A stretch of 8,138 nucleotides of DNA from JBMNRY01 sp050944915 (GTDB taxonomy: Bacteria; Bacillota; Limnochordia; JAAZLZ01): assembly GCA_050944915.1 (NCBI GenBank), contig JBMNRY010000087.1, positions 1 through 8,138 of the forward strand, written 5' to 3'. The stretch's first letter is position 1. Every line of letters starts with the position of its first letter. The notes below the pieces were generated by a model. It ran no database searches. It saw only the letters and a program-made list of their open reading frames with translations, and was not told where the DNA came from. Of this stretch, positions 1 to 5,349 are shown in pieces. Both the position numbers and the translations under genes were made by a program.

Positions 1-326
1 CTGCCGATATACATGCTGTGGCTGGGGCCGATGTGATTTACACCGATGTATGGGCCAGCATGGGTCAGGAAGCAGAACAGGAAGTGCGGGAAGAAGCACT
101 TCGGCCTTACCAGGTCAATAGTTCTCTCGTGGACAAGGCTAGTCCAGATGTCTTGGTCATGCATTGTCTCCCTGCCCATCGGGGTGAGGAGATCACTGCT
201 GATGTCCTAGATGGACCGCACTCTATTGTCTTTGAACAAGCGGAGAATAGATTGCACATTCAAAAGGCAATAATGGTAGCTTTAATGGGTCAAAAGATGG
301 AAACGAAGGGGGGCAGCCAAGCCTAG
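1..326 (+). CDS. argF: Ornithine carbamoyltransferase, C-terminal part (5' end outside window)
   Basis: This is the last third of ornithine carbamoyltransferase, which joins carbamoyl phosphate and ornithine to make citrulline in cytoplasmic arginine synthesis. The reading frame is open from base 3 with no start in the window; the GTG at 18 is internal. The visible part carries DVWASMGQE, the ornithine-binding D-x-W-x-S-M region of the second domain, and HCLPAHRGEE, whose Cys lies at the active site. These are followed by VFEQAENRLHIQKA, the usual C-terminal helix. The HCLPAHR-E-E form resembles biosynthetic ArgF more than catabolic ArcB, which usually reads HCLPAFHD; this is from memory of the families. 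The protein ends in a short hydrophilic tail (KMETKGGSQA) that is not conserved. Its stop at 324-326 lies 26 bases from rnfC on the same strand, so the two may be co-transcribed. Family assignment is very secure; the anabolic label is probable. Confidence 0.95.
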   Translation, partial: ADIHAVAGADVIYTDVWASMGQEAEQEVREEALRPYQVNSSLVDKASPDVLVMHCLPAHRGEEITADVLDGPHSIVFEQAENRLHIQKAIMVALMGQKMETKGGSQA

Positions 327-343
327 ACCAATGGGTCCGAGGC
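321..343 (+). repeat. Imperfect hairpin spanning argF stop and rnfC ribosome binding site
   Basis: GCCT (321-324) can pair with AGGC (340-343), and GACC (326-329) with GGTC (334-337), closing an AATG loop. A325 opposite C338-G339 forms a small internal loop. The 3' arm contains GAGG (339-342), the only plausible Shine-Dalgarno element for rnfC, 10 bases before its ATG. No T-run follows, so it does not look like an intrinsic terminator. A role in limiting rnfC translation is inference; the pairing is seen directly. Confidence 0.4.
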
Positions 344-352
344 GGCAAACTT

Positions 353-1675
353 ATGGATAAAACCTTCGCAGGAGGGATTCATCCCTTCTACGCCAAAGAA
401 TTGGCAGAAAGTAAACCGATTGAGAAAATGCCCCTACCTGCTCAAGTTACGATTCATTTACAACAACATGTCGGTTCCCCCGGGAAACCCGTTGTTGAAA
501 AGGGCGACGAAGTAAAACTGGGGCAGATCATAGGGGAAGCAGATGCCTTTGTTTCGGCATATGTCCATGCCAGCGTGTCGGGGACAGTCCTGGCTGTTGA
601 GCCGAGACTCCATCCGACAGGGGGAGAAGTCACAGCTGTCGTCATCGAAAATGATGGTCAGGATCAGTGGGCCGAAGGGGTGGGTCCCCGGGGTGATCTG
701 CAGAACCTATCTAGTGACGAGATCCGCAAAATCGTCTATGAAGCAGGGATCGTCGGGCTCGGTGGGGGAGCTTTTCCTACCCATGTTAAATTAACTGTAC
801 CGCCGGAAAAGGAAGCCCACACTTTGATTATCAATGGTTGTGAATGTGAAGCTTATCTAACAGGTGATCATCGGTTGATGTTAGAACGCCCGGAAGATAT
901 TATCTTCGGGGCCCAAGCCATGGCTAAAGCCCTAGGGGCAGAAGAAATCATCTTTGGGATTGAAAACAATAAGCCTGATGCTATTGAAAAACTGCGGGCT
1001 TTGACCAAAAATGATTCCCGGATTAAGGTTGAATCCCTGGAGACAAAGTATCCCCAGGGTGGGGAAAAACAACTGATTTCTAGCCTGCTGGATCGGGAAG
1101 TTCCCTCGGGTGGCTTACCCATCGACGTAGGAGTAATCGTTCAGAATGTGGCTACGGCCGTTGCCGTCAGCGACGCGATTAAACACGGGCGACCGTTGGT
1201 TGAGCGAGTCATCACCGTTTCCGGACCAGGAGTCAAGGAACCGAAGAATGTGTTGGTACGGATCGGAACTCCTGTAGCCGATATTATCGAATATGCCGGT
1301 GGTTTTGTGGGCACTCCTGGTAAGGTTATCTTAGGGGGTCCTTTAACGGGGATAGCCCTTCATGACCTCCAAACTCCGATTTGCAAGGGGACTTCGGGAG
1401 TAATTGTTCTGCCTCGAGAAGAGATCCAGCATATCGAACCGATGGCTTGTATTCGGTGTGGCCGTTGTGTCGATGCCTGTCCGGCCAGGTTAATGCCTGT
1501 CAACATCTGCAAGTTTGCCCAACGGGATATGCTTAAAGAAGCAGAAGAATATGGGGCCATCGATTGTATAGAATGCGGCTCTTGTTCTTATGTATGTCCG
1601 GCCAAGATCCATCTACTTCACTGGATTCTCTTAGTTAAGAATCAAATCTTGGCGCAACGGCGGCAACAGGGTTAG
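353..1675 (+). CDS. rnfC: Electron transport complex subunit RnfC (NADH-side, FMN and two 4Fe-4S)
   Basis: RnfC is the peripheral subunit of the Rnf complex that exchanges electrons with NAD+/NADH. The 440-residue protein begins with the family signature GGIHPFYAKELAESKPI (7-23) and a barrel-sandwich region (about 28-100). The complex I 51-kDa-like FMN/NAD-binding domain follows, with GLGGGAFPTHVKL (135-147), NGCECEAYLTGDHRL (161-175) and YPQGGEKQL (233-241). An SLBB-type segment lies at about 285-330, and two 4Fe-4S motifs end the protein: C366-x2-C369-x2-C372-x3-C376 and C405-x2-C408-x2-C411-x3-C415. It lacks the long Ala/Lys-rich C-terminal repeat of enterobacterial RsxC and matches the short clostridial form. 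The ATG at 353 fits the conserved N-terminus; its ribosome site (GAGG, 339-342) is weak and sits in a hairpin. It is the first gene of the rnfCDGEAB set, 14 bases before rnfD. Confidence 0.97.
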   Translation: MDKTFAGGIHPFYAKELAESKPIEKMPLPAQVTIHLQQHVGSPGKPVVEKGDEVKLGQIIGEADAFVSAYVHASVSGTVLAVEPRLHPTGGEVTAVVIENDGQDQWAEGVGPRGDLQNLSSDEIRKIVYEAGIVGLGGGAFPTHVKLTVPPEKEAHTLIINGCECEAYLTGDHRLMLERPEDIIFGAQAMAKALGAEEIIFGIENNKPDAIEKLRALTKNDSRIKVESLETKYPQGGEKQLISSLLDREVPSGGLPIDVGVIVQNVATAVAVSDAIKHGRPLVERVITVSGPGVKEPKNVLVRIGTPVADIIEYAGGFVGTPGKVILGGPLTGIALHDLQTPICKGTSGVIVLPREEIQHIEPMACIRCGRCVDACPARLMPVNICKFAQRDMLKEAEEYGAIDCIECGSCSYVCPAKIHLLHWILLVKNQILAQRRQQG

Positions 1676-1689
1676 GGGGGATCGAGAAA

Positions 1690-2613
1690 ATGGGAGAAAA
1701 CACCAAGTTGATCGTCTCAACAGCGCCCCATTTACGGGATGAAGATTCAGTACCACGGATGATGTTTAGTGTCGTGTTGTCATTAATACCGGCAGTTGTG
1801 GCAGCGGTTTATTTCTTTCGCCTCCATGCTCTAGCCATCATCCTCACTTGTGTCATTACTGCCTTAGTCGCGGAGGTCCTGGCCCAGAAAGCAAGGGGAA
1901 TGGCCGTCACTTTGTGGGATGGTAGTGCCCTTCTGACAGGACTTTTACTAGCTTTAACTTTACCGCCGAGCTTACCCCTTTGGATGGCCGCCCTGGGTTC
2001 CATCTTCGCCATCATTGTCGGTAAACAGGTTTTTGGGGGCTTAGGCAACAACCCCTTTAACCCCGCCTTGGTGGGTAGAGCCTTCCTCATGGCCTCTTTC
2101 CCCGTTTACATGACTACTTGGTGGGCGCCCTTTGATACCGTTAGTGCGACAACACCTTTAGTCTCTTCGGGGGTTGTTAGTTACAGCCAGTTGTATCTGG
2201 GGTTCATCCCCGGTTCCCTAGGGGAAACATCGGCCTTGGCTTTGCTGTTTGGGGCCTTGTATCTCTTCTATAGGGAATATATCGATTACCGAATCCCCGC
2301 CGGTATTTTCGGGACGGTTATCCTTTTAAGCTTATTGACTGGACAGGACCCCATCTTCCACCTGTTGAGTGGTGGTTTGTTGTTAGGTGCCTTGTATATG
2401 GCCACCGATCCCGTTACATCACCCTTGACCAAAAAGGGACGCTGGATCTTCGGTATCGGTGTCGGTGCTTTGACCATCATCATCCGGCTTTGGGGTGGCA
2501 TGCCGGAAGGGGTCTCCTACGCGATTTTGATCATGAACGGGTTTGCACCATTGATAAGCAGATATACCCGTCCCCGGATTTTTGGACATGGGGAGGTACG
2601 TGCAAATGGCTAA
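1690..2613 (+). CDS. rnfD: Electron transport complex subunit RnfD (membrane flavoprotein)
   Basis: RnfD is an integral membrane subunit related to NqrB that carries covalent FMN and takes part in the coupled electron and ion path. The 307-residue protein has an N-terminal TAPHLRDEDSVPRMM segment (11-25) typical of RnfD, then many hydrophobic helices. Conserved markers are DGSALLTGLLLALTLPP (77-93), GNNPFNPALVGRAFL (119-133) and MATDPVTSPLTKKGR (237-251). The expected flavinylation site is DTVSATTPL (149-157). By alignment with the usual [ST]-x-A-T-P-L, T155 is the likely FMN-bearing residue, but the residue before it is Thr and not Ala, so T154 is an alternative. The start ATG lies 9 bases after a run of six G (1675-1680) that overlaps the rnfC stop. 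The end overlaps rnfG by 8 bases (ATGGCTAA), suggesting translational coupling. Confidence 0.97.
   Translation: MGENTKLIVSTAPHLRDEDSVPRMMFSVVLSLIPAVVAAVYFFRLHALAIILTCVITALVAEVLAQKARGMAVTLWDGSALLTGLLLALTLPPSLPLWMAALGSIFAIIVGKQVFGGLGNNPFNPALVGRAFLMASFPVYMTTWWAPFDTVSATTPLVSSGVVSYSQLYLGFIPGSLGETSALALLFGALYLFYREYIDYRIPAGIFGTVILLSLLTGQDPIFHLLSGGLLLGALYMATDPVTSPLTKKGRWIFGIGVGALTIIIRLWGGMPEGVSYAILIMNGFAPLISRYTRPRIFGHGEVRANG
2590..2596 (+). promoter_or_regulatory. Ribosome binding site deciding the rnfG start
   Basis: GGGGAGG ends 9 bases before the ATG at 2606. This places the rnfG start there and not at the upstream in-frame TTG (2582) or ATG (2588), which would put the site inside the coding region. 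The site lies within the 3' end of rnfD. Confidence 0.8.
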
Positions 2614-3193
2614 ATATGTACAGATGATCGTCGTTTTGACTTGTATCGCCCTGATGGCCGGTGCGGTCTTGCCCTTCGCCTATAATGCAGCGAATATAAA
2701 GATCGCTGAGAATCGGGATGCGGCGATGCGAGATACCATCATGGCCGTTTTACCCGGTGCCGTTAGAGTAGAAACTATCGTTTCCGAAAGCCCGACGGTG
2801 GTGGAAGAAGACGATATCACCTTGGCGGAAGAACCACCGACTCAACAGCGGATTCCCCTCTATCGTGGTTTAGATGGTGCCGGCAATGAGGTCGGTTTGG
2901 CCTTTATAGCGGAAAAGCCAGGCTATGGAGGCCGGATCCGGGTGATGGTCGGTATCGATCCCGCAGCCATGAAGGTCCATCGGATCGAAATTCTAGAACA
3001 AAAAGAAACCCCTGGTTTAGGTTCCCGGATCGCCGATGCGGAGTTCAAGAACCAGTTTACCGGTAAGTCTTTGAACGATCCCTTTGTTGTGGGCCGGGAT
3101 ATCCAGGGCATCAGCGGTGCCACCGTATCGTCGGAAGCAGTAGTCGACGCGGTGCGGGAAACCAGCCAGCGGGTCTTGGAACAGGAAAGGTAG
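2606..3193 (+). CDS. rnfG: Electron transport complex subunit RnfG (FMN-binding domain)
   Basis: RnfG carries a covalently bound FMN on the extracytoplasmic side and passes electrons within the Rnf complex. From the ATG at 2606 the protein has 195 residues: a single N-terminal membrane anchor (about 5-28, MIVVLTCIALMAGAVLPF), a linker, an acidic stretch rich in Glu/Asp (about 60-78), and the FMN-binding domain. Key marks are GYGGRIRVMVGID (106-118), the conserved ETPGLGSRI (134-142) and QGISGATVSS (167-176). In the last, T173 is the predicted phosphoester-linked FMN site. The position six residues before it, usually Asp in D-x-x-[ST]-G-A-T, is Gln here. It overlaps rnfD by 8 bases and is followed by rnfE after 12 bases. 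ApbE encoded downstream is the expected flavin transferase. The identity is firm; the start is well supported by its ribosome site. Confidence 0.96.
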   Translation: MAKYVQMIVVLTCIALMAGAVLPFAYNAANIKIAENRDAAMRDTIMAVLPGAVRVETIVSESPTVVEEDDITLAEEPPTQQRIPLYRGLDGAGNEVGLAFIAEKPGYGGRIRVMVGIDPAAMKVHRIEILEQKETPGLGSRIADAEFKNQFTGKSLNDPFVVGRDIQGISGATVSSEAVVDAVRETSQRVLEQER

Positions 3194-3197
3194 GAGG
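3192..3197 (+). promoter_or_regulatory. Ribosome binding site deciding the rnfE start
   Basis: AGGAGG, overlapping the rnfG stop codon, ends 8 bases before ATG 3206. In-frame GTG codons at 3197 and 3203 overlap or crowd this site and are less likely starts. Confidence 0.8.
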
Positions 3198-3205
3198 TGG
3201 CAGTG

Positions 3206-3820
3206 ATGCGCACATTATGGAACGACTTCTTTAAAGGTATTTGGGAAGAAAACCCTACCTGGCGTCAGTTGCTTGGAACTTGTCCCACCTTGGCCGTTAC
3301 CACTTCCGCCACCAATGGCTTGGTCATGGGGCTGGCTACTGCCGTGTGTTTGATTTTATCCAGTGTCATGGTTTCTATAATTCGGAGTATCGTCCCCGAT
3401 GAAGTAAGGATACCGGTTTACGTGGTCCTGATTGCCACCTTTGTGACCATCACCGATCTTTTTCTCGAGGCTACTGTACCCGATATTCATGCTGTCCTCG
3501 GTTTGTTTATCCCCCTGATCGTCGTAAACTGTATCATCCTCGGTCGTGCTGAAGCCTTTGCTTCTAAGGTAGCACCCCACCGGGCTGCAACCGATGCGTT
3601 GGGGATGGGCTTAGGATTTACTTGGGCCTTAACGGCCATCGGGTCCGTACGGGAACTGTTAGGTTTGGGCAGCATCTTTGGGATGAAACTCATGCCCGCG
3701 GGGTTCACTCCCTGGGGGATTATGATTCTGCCTCCCGGTGCTTTCCTTACTATGGGCTCCCTGTTGGGCCTGATGAATTGGATTACCAGGCGGTCGGCTG
3801 CCAAGGCAGCTAGCCGATAA
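3206..3820 (+). CDS. rnfE: Electron transport complex subunit RnfE (integral membrane)
   Basis: RnfE is a six-helix membrane subunit homologous to NqrD and to RnfA. Together RnfE and RnfA are known to form an inverted pair that holds a membrane-embedded iron-sulfur centre using two cysteines from each. The 204-residue protein opens with the family's soluble start WNDFFKGIWEENPTW (5-19). The two expected cysteines are in LLGTCPTLAVT (C26) and IVVNCIILGRAEAFA (C109). The second motif, N-C-I-x-L-G-R-A-E-A, is diagnostic for RnfE/NqrD. A GFTWAL segment (137-142) and the IGSVRELLG motif (145-153) also match. The tail is Ala/Lys/Arg-rich, and its codons form an inverted repeat (3794-3817) just before rnfA. 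Spacing to rnfA is 12 bases. Confidence 0.96.
   Translation: MRTLWNDFFKGIWEENPTWRQLLGTCPTLAVTTSATNGLVMGLATAVCLILSSVMVSIIRSIVPDEVRIPVYVVLIATFVTITDLFLEATVPDIHAVLGLFIPLIVVNCIILGRAEAFASKVAPHRAATDALGMGLGFTWALTAIGSVRELLGLGSIFGMKLMPAGFTPWGIMILPPGAFLTMGSLLGLMNWITRRSAAKAASR
3794..3817 (+). repeat. Inverted repeat at the rnfE 3' end, just before the rnfA ribosome site
   Basis: TCGGCT (3794-3799) is complementary to AGCCGA (3812-3817). Inside it, GCC (3800-3802) can pair with GGC (3805-3807); alternatively GCTGCC (3797-3802) pairs with GGCAGC (3805-3810). The hairpin ends three bases before the GGGGGG site of rnfA. It lies in Ala-rich codons, so chance or codon constraint is possible; an effect on rnfE/rnfA expression is only an inference. 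Confidence 0.35.
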
Positions 3821-3832
3821 GGGGGGCTAGGG

Positions 3833-4414
3833 ATGACGGAACTATTTTTCATTTTCATCGGCGCTGTTTTAGTCAACAACTTTGTTTTGGTTAGATTCTT
3901 AGGGATTTGTCCTTTCCTTGGGGTATCGCGACAAATAGAAACTGCCTTTGGTATGGGTACTGCGGTCACCTTTGTTATGACCCTATCGGGGCTGGCCGCT
4001 TGGCTGGTAAACACCTTCGTTCTCGAACCCTTTGGCTTGCCTTTCTTGCAAACGGTAGCCTTCATCTTGATCATCGCCAGTATCGTCCAGTTTGTAGAGC
4101 TTTTTTTACGGAAAATGGTACCGGTGCTCTACCGAGCGTTAGGAATTTACCTGCCCCTAATCACCACCAACTGTGCTATACTAGGGTTGGCCCTGTTAGT
4201 CGTTACCGTTGACTACAATCTCATTCAAACCCTTACTTTTTCCGTGGCTGGGGGGATTGGTTTCACCTTGGCCTTGTTAATTATGGCGGGGATCAGAGAA
4301 GATCTGGAGTTTGCCGATGTACCCAAGCCTTTGCAGGGAGCGGGCATCGCCTTGATTACTGCCAGTCTAATTTCCATCGCCTTTAGTGGTTTCGCAGGAA
4401 TTGTACCCATGTAA
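3833..4414 (+). CDS. rnfA: Electron transport complex subunit RnfA (integral membrane)
   Basis: RnfA is the partner of RnfE in the membrane core of the Rnf complex and is homologous to NqrE. The 193-residue length is typical. It starts with the conserved FFIFIGAVLVNNFVLVRFLG (5-24), and the two iron-sulfur ligands are seen as GICPFLGVS (C26) and TTNCAILGLAL (C114). A GIREDLEFADVPKPLQG segment (153-169), the family's polar stretch before the last helix, is also present. About six hydrophobic helices can be drawn. The ATG at 3833 follows a GGGGGG run (3821-3826) by 6 bases, and the next gene, rnfB, begins about 19 bases after the TAA. Function within the complex (electron transfer across the membrane between the cytoplasmic and outer-face cofactors) is family knowledge. 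Confidence 0.97.
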   Translation: MTELFFIFIGAVLVNNFVLVRFLGICPFLGVSRQIETAFGMGTAVTFVMTLSGLAAWLVNTFVLEPFGLPFLQTVAFILIIASIVQFVELFLRKMVPVLYRALGIYLPLITTNCAILGLALLVVTVDYNLIQTLTFSVAGGIGFTLALLIMAGIREDLEFADVPKPLQGAGIALITASLISIAFSGFAGIVPM

Positions 4415-4417
4415 TTG

Positions 4418-4426
4418 AAGGGTGGG
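4418..4426 (+). promoter_or_regulatory. Ribosome binding site deciding the rnfB start
   Basis: AAGGGTGGG ends 7 bases before TTG 4434 and 13 bases before ATG 4440. The in-frame GTG at 4422 lies inside it and has no good site of its own, so TTG 4434 is preferred, with ATG 4440 as second choice. Confidence 0.6.
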
Positions 4427-4433
4427 ATTAACT

Positions 4434-5267
4434 TTGAGTATGATGACAACTTCCCTATTGACCATGGGAGTTATCGGGTTTTTCTTCGCCATTGTTCTAT
4501 CTTTAGCTACGAAAACCTTAGCGGTGGAATCGGATCCGAAGGTTGATGCTATCGAGGAAGTATTACCTGGTGCCAATTGTGGTGCTTGTGGATATGCCGG
4601 ATGCCGGGCCTTTGCTGAGGCTGTCGCTTCGGGTCAGGCACCCATCGATGGATGTCCCGTGGGCGGGCAAGCTGTAGCTAGGGCCGTGGCGGAAATCATG
4701 GGTGTCGCTGCTCCCGAAGGGATCACCCGAAAAATAGCTCAATTGTTGTGTAACGGTGGTTGTACCGAGGCTACCAATCGTTCTGAGTATTATGGAGCCC
4801 AAGATTGTCGGGCTGCCCTGCTGGCCGGCGGTGGCTCCAAAGGTTGCACCTATGGTTGTCTGGGGTTGGGAACCTGTGAAGTCCACTGCCCCTTCGATGC
4901 TATTACCATGAACGACAACAACTTGCCTGTCGTCGATGAAGAACTATGTACAGGTTGTGGGAAATGTGTGGAAGCATGTCCTCGGGATCTCTTCCAGCTG
5001 GTGGAAGAACCCCAAGGTGTTCATATTCGCTGTCGCTCCTTCGCTAAGGGGAAGGATGTCCGGCAGGTATGTACCGTGGGCTGTATCGGATGTCGCCGTT
5101 GTGTGAAGGAATGTCCCTATGACGCGATCCACATGGAAGGCATGCTGGCTGTCATCGATTACGACAAATGTACTAACTGCGGCCAGTGTGTGGAAGTCTG
5201 TCCGACCAATACTATCCATAAACAACCGAACAAGGAATTCATCGAAAAGGCTGTCGCTGTCAGCTAA
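4434..5267 (+). CDS. rnfB: Electron transport complex subunit RnfB (polyferredoxin, ferredoxin-accepting)
   Basis: RnfB is the membrane-anchored iron-sulfur subunit that takes electrons from reduced ferredoxin in the cytoplasm. From TTG 4434 it has 277 residues: one N-terminal helix (about 5-27), then the four-cysteine Fe-S domain NCGACGYAGC...GC (C49, C52, C57, C74). A linker follows with CNGGC (C106, C110) and C125. Ferredoxin-type motifs are at C138/C142/C148/C152 (the RnfB-specific GCLGLGTC form), C172/C175/C178/C182, C217/C220/C223/C227 and C246/C249/C252/C256. I count 25 cysteines, enough for at least five 4Fe-4S clusters, with C106, C110 and C125 possibly serving another. This long form matches clostridial and acetogen RnfB and exceeds the enterobacterial version. 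It is the last of the six rnf genes. The exact start (TTG 4434, ATG 4440 or 4443, GTG 4422) is uncertain and changes only a few residues. Confidence 0.95.
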   Translation: MSMMTTSLLTMGVIGFFFAIVLSLATKTLAVESDPKVDAIEEVLPGANCGACGYAGCRAFAEAVASGQAPIDGCPVGGQAVARAVAEIMGVAAPEGITRKIAQLLCNGGCTEATNRSEYYGAQDCRAALLAGGGSKGCTYGCLGLGTCEVHCPFDAITMNDNNLPVVDEELCTGCGKCVEACPRDLFQLVEEPQGVHIRCRSFAKGKDVRQVCTVGCIGCRRCVKECPYDAIHMEGMLAVIDYDKCTNCGQCVEVCPTNTIHKQPNKEFIEKAVAVS

Positions 5268-5290
5268 CTAACAGAACTATATTCTCGCGG

Positions 5291-5323
5291 GAAAGGGCCG
5301 GGCTAGATCAGTCCTGCCCTTTC
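5291..5323 (+). repeat. GC-rich inverted repeat between rnfB and apbE (possible attenuator or processing site)
   Basis: GAAAGGGC (5291-5298) pairs perfectly with GCCCTTTC (5316-5323). GG (5301-5302) can pair further with CC (5313-5314), leaving a loop of about 10 bases. The downstream bases TGTGGTTAGG have no T-run, so a strong intrinsic terminator is unlikely. It occupies the longest gap of the operon (5268-5349, 82 bases), which has no gene and no convincing promoter. A role in partial termination, or in transcript processing that separates rnf from apbE levels, is inference. Confidence 0.5.
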
Positions 5324-5349
5324 TGTGGTTAGGGAGGGATGGAGAGTCT

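Noticed and set aside
2582..2605. Upstream starts TTG 2582 or ATG 2588 for rnfG
   Set aside because: The strong GGGGAGG site lies at 2590-2596, inside those longer forms, and is correctly spaced for ATG 2606.
3487..4074. Long minus-strand open frame opposite rnfE and rnfA
   Set aside because: It is antisense to two clearly conserved membrane proteins, and its translation is Lys/Pro/Arg-rich low-complexity typical of an antisense shadow. It has no recognisable domain.
5278..5283. TATATT resembling a -10 element upstream of apbE
   Set aside because: No TTGACA-like element lies at a suitable distance upstream (the region is the end of rnfB), so a promoter is not supported.
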